DNA of 17,763 nt from Thermoplasmata archaeon (GCA_021850745.1 JAJZKX010000009.1:1-17763); one strand, 5' to 3'; shown: positions 7,857 through 15,625, numbered from the stretch's first letter. Translations and numbers: made by a program. The notes: a model not told the origin generated them from the sequence alone.

Positions 7857-8938
7857 TGAGGATCGGGATCATCGGCTCCGGCCAGTTGGGATGGATGCTC
7901 ATACAGGAAGGCGCGAAATTCAGCCACGAATTTGCGGTACTGGACACATATCCGGGGCCCGCGAGCAACCTGTGCAATGCCTTTTACATGCCTGGGAATT
8001 TCCAGGAATTCGTTGATTCCTGCGACATTGTGACATATGAGTTCGAGAATGGAGACATGCAGGCCATGCTCGAGTCTGACAGGCAGGGAAAACTATTCCC
8101 CGGTATGCTGCCAGTGAAACTGAAGAAGTCGAGGATTGAGGAAAAGGAATTCCTCAGGAAGAACGGCATACCTGTGGCAGACTTCGAATCGGCTAACTCT
8201 TTTTCCGAGGCGATTGAAAGATCAGGGAAATTTGAGAAAAGCGTGATAAAGACATCCGCAGAAGGATATGACGGAAAGGGGCAGTTCGTCAGGAAAAGAG
8301 GTGACCCACCTGCGGGCGGGGATGAGGAAAGGGATTACATCATCGAGGAATTTGTTGACTTCAGGCATGAAGCCTCCATAATCATCGCCCGGGGAAGGGA
8401 CGGCGAGACAATGGCGTTTCCTCCATCAAGAAACAGGCACCTTCACGGAATGCTTCTTTCCACGGAGGCACCATGTGAGGACGACGGAATGACAGAAATT
8501 GCCGCGACCCTGGCTGAGAAGCTGGATTACACAGGAGTTCTGGGAGTTGAATTCTTCGTCACGGATAACGGCCCGATAGTGAACGAATTTGCGCCGAGGG
8601 TACACAATTCAGGTCACAACACGCTATCAGGATACCATGTATCGCAGTTTGAGCAGCACATCAGGGCAATCACGGGAATGCCGCTTGGAGATACCAAGAA
8701 CCTGGAATGCACCGGAATCGTCAACATCATTGGCGAAGCACTCACGGATGTTCAGGCGTCCGAAATCCTGAAGATTAAAGGTACAAAGCTGTATGATTAC
8801 GGAAAGGAGCCAAGGAAGAGAAGGAAGATCGGGCACGTGAACCTTACCGTGGAGAATGCGGAAGTTCTTTCAGCGGGAATAGGAGAAGTGATGCGGATCG
8901 TTTACGGCGGGAAGGAAGAAGAACTTCTAAGTCCGTGA
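7856..8938 (+). CDS. purK: N5-carboxyaminoimidazole ribonucleotide synthetase, PurK
   Basis: ATP-grasp enzyme that joins bicarbonate to AIR using ATP, giving the N5-CAIR used by PurE. At 360 residues it has the full family length. The N-terminal pre-ATP-grasp fold starts [15 protein letters not shown]. The ATP-grasp part shows KTSAEGYDGKGQFV, the hinge IIEEFVDFRHEASII, and the metal and AIR site NEFAPRVHNSGHNT followed by SQFEQHIRA. The C-terminal domain holds KLYDYGKEPRKRRKIGHV, a normal PurK ending. The start is set by the TGATG overlap with purE. Its stop TGA directly abuts the stop of the convergent TPR gene, forming the palindrome TGATCA. Confidence 0.97.
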   Translation: MRIGIIGSGQLGWMLIQEGAKFSHEFAVLDTYPGPASNLCNAFYMPGNFQEFVDSCDIVTYEFENGDMQAMLESDRQGKLFPGMLPVKLKKSRIEEKEFLRKNGIPVADFESANSFSEAIERSGKFEKSVIKTSAEGYDGKGQFVRKRGDPPAGGDEERDYIIEEFVDFRHEASIIIARGRDGETMAFPPSRNRHLHGMLLSTEAPCEDDGMTEIAATLAEKLDYTGVLGVEFFVTDNGPIVNEFAPRVHNSGHNTLSGYHVSQFEQHIRAITGMPLGDTKNLECTGIVNIIGEALTDVQASEILKIKGTKLYDYGKEPRKRRKIGHVNLTVENAEVLSAGIGEVMRIVYGGKEEELLSP

Positions 8939-9646
8939 TCACAGGTTTTCCAGCGCCCTGAGGAGGTCAGGGTTGTCCGGAACCACGGAGAGCCCATTTT
9001 CAAGGGCGCCCCTTGCATCGTCCTTTCTTCCCATCCTCCTGAGAACCTCCGCCTTTCCAATGTAGTAGTACGGGTTGCTTGGCACCAGCGAGATTGCGGT
9101 ATCCATGTCCGCAAGAGCATCCTCGTACCTCTCCATCTCCATTTCCATTTCGTATCTCCGGTATAGGAATATCAGGTCAGCATTGTTGAGTTCAACCGCC
9201 CTGGAGAAGTCCCTGAGCGCTGCCTCATGGTCCCCCATCTTACTGTACAGGTTTCCCCTGTTGTAGAAGTAATCAGGCACATCTCCCTCGAGGCTGACTG
9301 CGCGGTTGAAATGATCGAGCGATTTCTGGAATTCCGCAAGATCTTCATAGGCGGACGCAATCGCATTATGGTAATCGGCGTGGTCAGGCATGAGCTCTAT
9401 TGCCCTGCCGTAATCCTTGATTGCCTGTTCCAGCATCTTCATCGAGTAGTAGGCCAGACCGCGGTTGTAGTGGTAGTCCGGGTCATTCTCTATGATCTTT
9501 ATGGCCCTTGTGAACTCCTTTATTGCATCAGGATACCTCTGGAGGTTGAAGAATGATATTCCTCTCTCATTATGGTCGTCGGCCTGATCGGCTTTGTCAA
9601 TGTGTATGTCTACGGGCATCGAGTTCCAGAATTGGCATATGTACAT
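8939..9646 (-). CDS. Tetratricopeptide-repeat protein
   Basis: A 235-residue protein made almost entirely of TPR units, a helical scaffold for protein-protein contacts. About six 34-residue repeats are visible at 22-55, 56-89, 90-123, 124-157, 158-190 and 191-224, each with the pattern of small and aromatic residues (HYNRGLAYYSMKMLEQAIKD and YFYNRGNLYSKMGDHEAALR are typical). No signal peptide or membrane segment is present. ATG 9646 is the longest start, but the first nine residues do not look like the rest; ATG 9619 is equally possible and has an AT-rich TACATATG about 25 bases upstream. It lies 23 bases after the EgtD-like gene on the same strand, so it may be co-transcribed. The partner protein is unknown. 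Confidence 0.9.
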   Translation of the reverse strand: MYICQFWNSMPVDIHIDKADQADDHNERGISFFNLQRYPDAIKEFTRAIKIIENDPDYHYNRGLAYYSMKMLEQAIKDYGRAIELMPDHADYHNAIASAYEDLAEFQKSLDHFNRAVSLEGDVPDYFYNRGNLYSKMGDHEAALRDFSRAVELNNADLIFLYRRYEMEMEMERYEDALADMDTAISLVPSNPYYYIGKAEVLRRMGRKDDARGALENGLSVVPDNPDLLRALENL

Positions 9647-9669
9647 TAACGTTTATGGAAATGCCCAAG

Positions 9670-10623
9670 CTACTTTCTGGCAATGAAGACCGAGTAATAG
9701 TCTCTGGAATCAGACAGGCGGGTGTAGCCTGAAAACCCTGATGCCAGGAGCATTTTCCCAAATTCTTCAGGGGAGTACTTGTAAGAACTCTCAGTGTGTA
9801 TCGACTCACCCTTCCTGAACCTGATCAGCGTTCCTTCCAGATCCAGGCTTAAGTCAGCTTTGCAGTCAAGATGCATCTCAATCCTCCCCAGGCTTTCATT
9901 GTAGACCGCGCGGTGCATAAAGGTGCCCTCAGGTATATCGACTCCAAATTCCTCGCTAATCCTCCTGATAAGGTTGAGGTTGAACTCTGCCGTGACCCCG
10001 CTGGAATCATTGTATGCTGAGAGCAGTACCTTGAGATCCTTCTTCATATCCACACCAATGAAGAGCAGGTCTTCATTCTTCATCTGCCTGCTGCAGGACG
10101 CAAGAAACCTCTCTGCATCCGATGTCTCCATGTTCCCTATGGTTGACCCGAGGAATACGATCATGCTCCTGGACTGGTTTCCGCTCATAGGCAGGGATTC
10201 AGAACTCAGGTAGTCCGAGCATATCCCCGTGATCTCTTTCTGCGGGAACTCTGCCTCCAGCAGTTCGACTGCCTTTTCCAGGGACTGCATCGATATGTCA
10301 AGCAGAACATACTCTTTCAGGCCGCCGATGCACCTGAGCAGCATGAGGCTCTTCCTCCCCATGCCAGGACCAAGTTCCATTGCCCTGGTAACACCATCTG
10401 TCAGCGCAGCGATTTCTCCGCATCGAGAGGTGAGTATCTCCGTCTCAGCCCTGGTAAGGTAATACTCAGGCAGCCAGGTTATGGCATCGAAGAGATCAGA
10501 GCCCTTCCGATCGTAGAAGAATTTGGGGTGGATCCACTTTGGGTTATCAGACAGGCTGGCGATCACCTCTTTCCTGAATTCAGGAAGAGCGGGTTTCATG
10601 TCAAGAATCCTGCCGTATGTCAT
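9670..10623 (-). CDS. egtD: EgtD-like histidine N-alpha-methyltransferase
   Basis: SAM-dependent methyltransferase of the EgtD family (Methyltransf_33); in the family it trimethylates histidine to hercynine, the first committed step of ergothioneine synthesis. The 317-residue length is normal. The family opening KFFYDRKGSDLFDAIT.LPEYY.TRAE.EIL is present, giving tyrosines (37 and 54/55) where mycobacterial EgtD holds histidine. The SAM loop is ELGPGMGRKS, FLGSTIGN follows near 157, and GVTAEFNLNL carries the conserved Asn. Near the C-terminus TESSYKY keeps the Glu and Ser that bind the histidine imidazole. The ATG overlaps the EgtB-like stop by four bases (ATGA), so the pair is translationally coupled. 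The stop is TAG, right after the family-typical IARK end. Methylation of another amino acid is possible. Confidence 0.9.
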   Translation of the reverse strand: MTYGRILDMKPALPEFRKEVIASLSDNPKWIHPKFFYDRKGSDLFDAITWLPEYYLTRAETEILTSRCGEIAALTDGVTRAMELGPGMGRKSLMLLRCIGGLKEYVLLDISMQSLEKAVELLEAEFPQKEITGICSDYLSSESLPMSGNQSRSMIVFLGSTIGNMETSDAERFLASCSRQMKNEDLLFIGVDMKKDLKVLLSAYNDSSGVTAEFNLNLIRRISEEFGVDIPEGTFMHRAVYNESLGRIEMHLDCKADLSLDLEGTLIRFRKGESIHTESSYKYSPEEFGKMLLASGFSGYTRLSDSRDYYSVFIARK

Positions 10624-11873
10624 TCCGATCCTTCACCTGAAAGCCTTATGCCGGAAAACTGCCAGCGACTGTCCGGGTGATAGAAGTTCCTGTACGTAAT
10701 CCTTGAGTGCCCTGGTGGCGTTGCACAGGATGCACCCCTGAGCACCATCTGCTGAGCCATGAATTTTCCATTGTATTCCCCTATGGCTCCCGCAGGAGGA
10801 GTGTATCCAGGATAGGGCCTGTATGCGCTGGAAGTCCATTCCCAGCATGCACCTGCGCCATGGAAAACTTCGCCTGACTGGACTGCAGGATGCCACTGCT
10901 GCATTGAACCCGCATCATCAATTCCCAGGTTCATCTCACTGAAAGCATGTTCCCACTGCCCCTCGGTGGGAAGGGAATATCCTGCCCACCTTGCGTATGC
11001 ATCCGCCTCATAGAATGAGACGTGGCACACAGGCTCATCAGGATCAACGGGGGTCATTCCCCATGGGGTAAAATACTCAAACCCGTGTTCAGTCTCTTCC
11101 CAGTAATGAGGCATTTTCCATCCCTCCCTCTTCACGGTGTCCCAGCCGTCGGAAAGCCAGAGCCCAGGTTCATCATACCCTCCATCCATGATGAACCTCA
11201 TGTATTCCCCATTGGTCACGAGCCTTGATGAGAGGGTGAACGGAGCCACGAACTCCCTGTGGCGCGGGTGCTCATTGTCATAGGAGAATTCGTCTCCCCC
11301 GTATCCAATCTCGACAACCCCTCCATCAAATGCCTTCCACGATAGGGATGAGGCCTTCCCTCCGGTTCTCCTGACACTGGAAAAACCCGGCCTGTAGGGT
11401 GATCTGTACATGTTCTCCTTGATGTCCATTACTAGGAGTTCCTGATGCTGCTGTTCATGGTTGATCCCCATTGCGAGCCTGCCGGCAATTTCTCCAGCAC
11501 TGCTCAACGGTAGTGACGGGAGCAGTTTCAGCATTGAAGTCTCGACATGCGACCTGTATCTTAGCACATCTTCAAGTGACGGCCTGGAGAGCAGCATCCT
11601 GTTCTGCTTGGCCAGGAATTTACCCACCGAATTGTAATACGAGTTGAAGATGAACTCAAACCGGCTGTCAAATTCTTCGTATGAATCAAGAAACGGCCTG
11701 AGGATGAACGTCTCGAAGAACCAGGTTGTGTGTCCAAGATGCCATTTCGGCGGGCTCACATCATTGGTTGACTGCACCATGTAGTCGTCCCGCTGAAGCT
11801 CAGAGCAAATTCCCAGCGTGCGCTTCCTGACCTCATTGAAACGGGAAACAAGACTCTCCATATCTTCAGGCAA
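10620..11873 (-). CDS. egtB: EgtB-like iron-dependent sulfoxide synthase
   Basis: Non-haem iron enzyme of the EgtB/OvoA family, which uses O2 to form a C-S bond between a thiol and the imidazole of hercynine or histidine. The 417 residues hold a DinB-like domain, with the iron ligands predicted as His48 in KWHLGHTTWFFE and His139/His143 in NHEQQHQEL, then a C-type-lectin/FGE-sulfatase domain (about 180-415) with YSLPTEGQWEHA, CWEWTSSAYRPYPGY and MVLRGASC. The C-terminal pocket reads RNFYHPDSR where mycobacterial EgtB, as I recall it, has RNWDYPIRR, so the acidic and arginine residues gripping gamma-glutamylcysteine seem absent; cysteine as donor is inferred. The start is TTG 11873, seven bases after GGGGAG. 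There is no fused methyltransferase, so it is not a full OvoA. Confidence 0.9.
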   Translation of the reverse strand: MPEDMESLVSRFNEVRKRTLGICSELQRDDYMVQSTNDVSPPKWHLGHTTWFFETFILRPFLDSYEEFDSRFEFIFNSYYNSVGKFLAKQNRMLLSRPSLEDVLRYRSHVETSMLKLLPSLPLSSAGEIAGRLAMGINHEQQHQELLVMDIKENMYRSPYRPGFSSVRRTGGKASSLSWKAFDGGVVEIGYGGDEFSYDNEHPRHREFVAPFTLSSRLVTNGEYMRFIMDGGYDEPGLWLSDGWDTVKREGWKMPHYWEETEHGFEYFTPWGMTPVDPDEPVCHVSFYEADAYARWAGYSLPTEGQWEHAFSEMNLGIDDAGSMQQWHPAVQSGEVFHGAGACWEWTSSAYRPYPGYTPPAGAIGEYNGKFMAQQMVLRGASCATPPGHSRITYRNFYHPDSRWQFSGIRLSGEGSE

Positions 11874-11880
11874 GTTAAAA

Positions 11881-11886
11881 CTCCCC
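11881..11886 (-). promoter_or_regulatory. Ribosome binding site deciding the TTG start of the EgtB-like gene
   Basis: GGGGAG on the minus strand lies seven bases before TTG 11873. The next in-frame ATG (11861, residue 5) would be 19 bases away, too far. This supports TTG as the true start. Confidence 0.6.
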
Positions 11887-11985
11887 TTCCTTCAGGGAAC
11901 AGTTGAAGGCGTGAGACCCGTGAACGGAGCGCAGGAGAATCACTGGATCATTCAGGCTCACGCGGGAAACATGATCGGGCATAAA

Positions 11986-12360
11986 TCAGTACACCTCGAA
12001 CCCGTCCACGGCATCCGGGTAAAATGCCACATAATCCCTTATCTGATCAAATTCCGCAGTTGGATCTGCGTACCTCCACGCCTTATTCTCTTCCTTTCCA
12101 CCGTCTGTCCTTATGGAATAATATGATGCCAGGCCTTTGTACTGGCAGGTGCTTTTCCTGTTCGTGAGTTCCAGAATTCCCTCCTTCACGTCTGAAATGG
12201 GAATGTAGTATACCGGAGGGAGCCCATCCTCCTCCAGGATCATGGCGTTGCGGGAATCTGCCAGAACCTTGCCATCCTTCATGACCTTCAGTTTTCCCGA
12301 TACTTTCTCAACCCTTATCCCATGCCCGTTCTTCTTGTAATCAATCACGTATTCGGTCAT
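11986..12360 (-). CDS. DUF427 family protein
   Basis: A 124-residue single-domain protein of the DUF427 family, whose biochemical role is not established to my knowledge. Family marks are GIRVEKVSGKLKVMKDGKVLADS near the N-terminus, the GLPPVYYIP segment (about 66-74), CQYKG.ASYYS (about 92-102), AWRYADP, and the C-terminal DYVAFYPDAVDGFEV. No signal peptide or membrane segment is seen. It lies 112 bases upstream of the EgtB-like gene and 123 bases downstream of rnhB, all on the minus strand. Both gaps are wide for an archaeal operon, so co-transcription is possible but not shown. A 13-bp palindrome stands before its start. The position beside two thiol-imidazole genes hints at a linked role, but that is inference. 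Confidence 0.9.
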   Translation of the reverse strand: MTEYVIDYKKNGHGIRVEKVSGKLKVMKDGKVLADSRNAMILEEDGLPPVYYIPISDVKEGILELTNRKSTCQYKGLASYYSIRTDGGKEENKAWRYADPTAEFDQIRDYVAFYPDAVDGFEVY

Positions 12361-12379
12361 TTACCAACTCACTGCCAAC

Positions 12380-12392
12380 CAATACGTTATTG
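12380..12392. promoter_or_regulatory. Short palindrome upstream of the DUF427 gene
   Basis: CAATA-CGT-TATTG is a perfect 5-bp inverted repeat with a three-base centre, 20-32 bases before the DUF427 ATG (12360). That is where the core promoter should lie, so it could be an operator. Short AT-rich palindromes also arise by chance. Confidence 0.3.
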
Positions 12393-12483
12393 TTTAGAAA
12401 ATTATCCATTTCATGGCCGTACCGGAGTCCATGGAATAATGCAGCCGGAACGGAATCATCCAGCAGACCCAGGGTGCGGCGCG

Positions 12484-13119
12484 CTACAGCAGCCGCCCCT
12501 GTGAATTGCCAGAAAGCATTCTCCTGTATGTCGACCAGCCAGTCCTGACTATGCCGGATATGTCGATTCCTTCCCTGATCGCCCTGGTGAGGAATTCAAC
12601 CGTCACTGGGTCAGACGGGTAGCCAGACCCCATGTTTCCGTATTCTGCAGAGAGTTCCCGGATGATCCTGTCCCTCTCAACCTTGCTGATAATGGACGCT
12701 GCAGAGACGGCCGGTATTCTGTCATCCGCCCTGTGCATGCAATGCACCTCCTTTCCGCTGGTCGTGCTCAACAGCCGGGAGAGACGAGCCTCATCAACGT
12801 CAAATGAATCCACGTAGACGACAGCGCTGGCATGTCCGATAAGTTCCAGGGCTATTTTCTCCTCCATCCTGTTGAGATTCTCTTTCGACATCCAGCCATT
12901 GATCTCTGTTGAAGGTACAACCCTAACAGTGAATTCAAGCCTGTCGCGTATCTTTTGGGCCACCTTTTCCCTCCTTGAGGGGGTCATCTTCTTGGAGTCC
13001 CTGGCCCCAAGGGAGACAATTTCATCGGGGTCTCCGCACACGATCGACATCACCAGCGGCCCGATAACCGGGCCCCTGCCTGCCTCGTCTATTCCGCACT
13101 GCCTTCCATTCTTTCCCAA
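12484..13119 (-). CDS. rnhB: Ribonuclease HII
   Basis: Cuts the RNA strand of RNA-DNA hybrids and removes single ribonucleotides from DNA. The 211-residue length is typical of archaeal RNase HII. The four metal-binding acids are visible: Asp11 and Glu12 in GIDEAGRGPVIGPLV, Asp104 in VVYVDSFDVD, and Asp132 in HRADDRIPAVSAASIISKVERD. The conserved ARDSKK (39-44) and GSGYPSDP are also present. The stop is TAG. The start is ATG 13119, with a TATA box about 32 bases upstream and no clear Shine-Dalgarno sequence. The gene is divergent from the ABC ATPase gene, separated by 43 bases that hold both promoters. Confidence 0.97.
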   Translation of the reverse strand: MGKNGRQCGIDEAGRGPVIGPLVMSIVCGDPDEIVSLGARDSKKMTPSRREKVAQKIRDRLEFTVRVVPSTEINGWMSKENLNRMEEKIALELIGHASAVVYVDSFDVDEARLSRLLSTTSGKEVHCMHRADDRIPAVSAASIISKVERDRIIRELSAEYGNMGSGYPSDPVTVEFLTRAIREGIDISGIVRTGWSTYRRMLSGNSQGRLL

Positions 13120-13129
13120 CCTGGATCAG

Positions 13130-13156
13130 GTTAATAGAAAGGTTATGAATATATCA
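13130..13156. promoter_or_regulatory. Divergent core promoters for rnhB and the ABC ATPase gene
   Basis: ATATATT (13154-13148 on the minus strand) is about 32 bases from the rnhB ATG. TTAATAG (13131-13137 on the plus strand) is about 29 bases from ATG 13163. The two elements interleave in the gap, so binding at one may hinder the other. These are pattern matches only. Confidence 0.4.
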
Positions 13157-13162
13157 GTTCCC

Positions 13163-13945
13163 ATGTCCAAGCCTTATCACTCGGTCGAGGTTTCAAACGT
13201 TTCGAAGTCGTACGGGGATGTAGTTGCACTGTCGCATGCCACGCTGAAGATCGGGACGGGACAGATTTTCGGGGTTATCGGGCCGAACGGCTCCGGCAAG
13301 AGCACCATGCTTAAGCTCATCGCATCGGTTCTTCAGCCAGATTCAGGGGATGTCAGGGTACTGGGTCTCGACTGCAGGACGGACTATCTTGAGGTCAGGA
13401 AGGCAGTAGGATTCGTGCCAGAAGACTCGGTCATGTACCAGTCGCTCACATCCCGCGAATTTCTCTCTCTTATCTCGTCAATATACGACATTGGCGATGA
13501 CACGTTCAACAAGAGGCTGGAAGCGCTCTCTCAGGCACTTGACTGCACTTCGGTGCTTGACGAACTTATCGGCAGCCTCTCCTTCGGGAACAAGCAGAAG
13601 ATCTCAATCATCTCGGCACTGATCCATGATCCTGAACTGATTGTGCTGGATGAGCCCACAAAAGGACTGGATCCAAGGTCATTCAGGATCTTCAAGGATA
13701 TGCTGGCAATGATGGCCAGCAACGGGAAGACCATTATCCTCTCCACTCACGTCATGGAGATTGCCGAGGAACTGTGCCAGCGGGTTTGCATAATCTATAA
13801 GGGGGAGATACTGGCCGAGGACGCTGTATCTGCACTCCTGTCAAGAGGCGGGGCGAGACGGAGCCTTGAAAGGGCTTTCCTCGACCTCACTGGAGAGAGC
13901 GGGCTGGAAAACATTCCGCAGCGGGTGTGGGAGGCTTTCAGGTGA
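13163..13945 (+). CDS. ABC transporter ATPase, ABC-2-like exporter class
   Basis: A 260-residue stand-alone ATPase that powers the permease encoded next to it. Walker A is GPNGSGKST (40-48). The Q-loop region reads VGFVPED, with Glu in place of Gln as often seen in BcrA-like ATPases. The signature reads LSFGNKQ (139-145), a departure from LSGGQ common in this class. Walker B is LIVLDEP with the catalytic Glu, the D-loop is KGLDP, and the switch His196 is in ILSTHVMEIAEEL. An open frame extends upstream through the rnhB gene on the opposite strand; ATG 13163 is chosen because the domain begins right after it and it is well placed behind a TATA-like element. ATG 13145 in the same frame is an alternative. 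Confidence 0.93.
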   Translation: MSKPYHSVEVSNVSKSYGDVVALSHATLKIGTGQIFGVIGPNGSGKSTMLKLIASVLQPDSGDVRVLGLDCRTDYLEVRKAVGFVPEDSVMYQSLTSREFLSLISSIYDIGDDTFNKRLEALSQALDCTSVLDELIGSLSFGNKQKISIISALIHDPELIVLDEPTKGLDPRSFRIFKDMLAMMASNGKTIILSTHVMEIAEELCQRVCIIYKGEILAEDAVSALLSRGGARRSLERAFLDLTGESGLENIPQRVWEAFR

Positions 13946-15525
13946 AGAGGAGCCTGACCTCAGAGCTGGCCAGCAGGATAATGATAGAGCAGCGCTACAC
14001 TGCAATGAAGGATCTCGCAGCCTTCCGCAGAAGGATGGGTCATGCAGAAGACAGGAGCAGGCACATAGCGAGGTTCGTGATGGCAAACTATGCTGCCGGA
14101 GCCATGACCTTCAGCATGGTGTCCGCATTCCTTGTTGCCTGGAATTCTGCTGTGGGAGGAACGGGGACATCTCCGCAGAACCTCATTTTCATCCTGTTTG
14201 TCTACTCCCTCCTGATAAACCTGTACAACGGCTTCTACATGATGAGTTCCGTGAGGAGGGAGAAACTCGTGGAACCCCTTGTTTACTCTCCTGTCCCGGA
14301 TCCCGAGAAAGTGCTCTTCTGGTGCTACATCCTTTATTATGGTTCCCTTGCCTTTTTTGTGACCGTTCCGGGAACCGTGATTCTCGCACTTGAACTGAAT
14401 TCTCCGCTCCTGATTGTGGCATCCGTGCTGTGGACCGCCGTAATCGTGTTGCTTACCTGGCCGGTCACAGTTTTCCTAACCACCAGGTCATGGAGGATCA
14501 AGAAGACGTACCGCACGCTCGATCCTGTTGTGAGGATCATTTCCTTTGCGATTACCCTGGGAGGGCTGGAGGTCATGCTTTACACTCCACAGTTGATCCC
14601 CAACCTCCTCCCCTCTGTAAATTTTCTCACCTCGATCATCGCTTTTCCTTTTAACATACCATATATAATGGAAAACCTGTCAAGATCGACCACGGACTTG
14701 CTGGCAGGTTTTGCCGTCACTCTTGGTTACCTTGGATTTTCCTTCCTGGCTGCCAGTTCGTCAGGCAAATATCTCGGCAGGAAATTGGTTTCAGGGATGG
14801 CAGAAGTCTCCGGTCCGCGTGCAGGAAGGGTTGTACCACAGGAACCGATCCCTTCTGCACTTGAGCGCAAGGACAGGAAGATACTCATACGAGACAGCCA
14901 GGTGTCGGTGCTGATGGTCATACCGGTGATTGTCGCAGTTCCAACCCTCTTTCCAGTCCTCGTTTCCTCACAACCAGCTTCCAGCAACAGCATAGGGATC
15001 TATTACCTGATGCTCTCAATCACTGCCATTTGCGCCTCATTCTACCCTGCGATACTGCTGATAGCAGAGTCACGGAGCTTTGAACTGTGGAGGCAGCTTC
15101 CACTGGAAACGGAGACCATGCTTTCGTCCAAGAAACGCCTTTCGATCAAGATGTTCGCACTTTTCGCCATTCCCATGACCATCCTTGCACTCCTGAGGAA
15201 TGGTTCGCAATGGGAATACTATGTTTCAGTTCTCACTGGACTGCTTGCTGGGTACACCTTCCTGATGTACAGGAACTACAGCCACCTGTTTTCCAGGATT
15301 CCGGAGGAGGCGGATCGTGTCAACATGGAGACATTTGGCGGAACCATAGGCCTCCTCACCCTCTTCACCATGTCTATTTTCTTCCTTGTTGTCCCGGTCA
15401 TACTTGGCACTCTCGCTACTGAGATTATTCCCGTACCCGGAGGAGACAGGTTGCTGGCAAATTCATTCGTGGACGCCGGAATCAACATTGCACTCATGAT
15501 CTGGGGATTTGCGAGATATGGTTGA
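13942..15525 (+). CDS. Large polytopic ABC permease subunit, family uncertain
   Basis: A 527-residue membrane protein with roughly ten to twelve hydrophobic helices, the first near residue 45 after a charged cytoplasmic N-terminus and the last just before the end. Helices fall into two groups separated by a charged loop near 290-315 (GPRAGRVVPQEP to SALERKDRKILIRDS), which suggests an internally duplicated ABC-2-like permease. The start is GTG 13942 with GGGAGG (13929-13934) seven bases upstream; GTGA overlaps the ATPase stop, so the two genes are coupled. A longer start at GTG 13927 is less likely. I do not recognise a family beyond ABC permease by context, and the substrate is unknown. Confidence 0.85.
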   Translation: MKRSLTSELASRIMIEQRYTAMKDLAAFRRRMGHAEDRSRHIARFVMANYAAGAMTFSMVSAFLVAWNSAVGGTGTSPQNLIFILFVYSLLINLYNGFYMMSSVRREKLVEPLVYSPVPDPEKVLFWCYILYYGSLAFFVTVPGTVILALELNSPLLIVASVLWTAVIVLLTWPVTVFLTTRSWRIKKTYRTLDPVVRIISFAITLGGLEVMLYTPQLIPNLLPSVNFLTSIIAFPFNIPYIMENLSRSTTDLLAGFAVTLGYLGFSFLAASSSGKYLGRKLVSGMAEVSGPRAGRVVPQEPIPSALERKDRKILIRDSQVSVLMVIPVIVAVPTLFPVLVSSQPASSNSIGIYYLMLSITAICASFYPAILLIAESRSFELWRQLPLETETMLSSKKRLSIKMFALFAIPMTILALLRNGSQWEYYVSVLTGLLAGYTFLMYRNYSHLFSRIPEEADRVNMETFGGTIGLLTLFTMSIFFLVVPVILGTLATEIIPVPGGDRLLANSFVDAGINIALMIWGFARYG

Positions 15526-15597
15526 ACTGATCATTGGGCGTTTTCATTCAAATAAAACGAATGGTACACAGGTGCAAAGAAACCATTATAAGTGAAA

Positions 15598-15604
15598 TTT
15601 ATAT
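15598..15604 (+). promoter_or_regulatory. TATA box of the S19e translation operon
   Basis: TTTATAT is centred about 25 bases before ATG 15626. This matches a leaderless start, and no Shine-Dalgarno sequence precedes the ATG. Confidence 0.65.
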
Positions 15605-15615
15605 GTGCGTCGCAC
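15605..15615. promoter_or_regulatory. Palindrome between TATA box and start of rps19e
   Basis: GTGCG-T-CGCAC is a perfect 5-bp inverted repeat around a single base, directly abutting the TATA box and ending ten bases before the start codon. Its GC-rich make-up in an AT-rich promoter makes it stand out. It could be a binding site for a regulator of the translation operon. Confidence 0.35.
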
Positions 15616-15625
15616 GTGATGATCA

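Noticed and set aside
11909..11963. GCGTGAG and CTCACGC forming a 7-bp inverted repeat with a 41-base loop between DUF427 and the EgtB-like gene
   Set aside because: The arms are short, the loop is long and no internal helices support a structured leader; such a pair can occur by chance.
12872..13162. Upstream extension of the ABC ATPase frame by about 97 codons
   Set aside because: It runs through rnhB on the opposite strand; the domain begins directly after ATG 13163 and no family member has such an extension.
13866..14393. A 175-codon plus-strand frame across the ATPase-permease junction
   Set aside because: Out of frame with both well-supported genes and cysteine/arginine-rich in the manner of a shadow frame.
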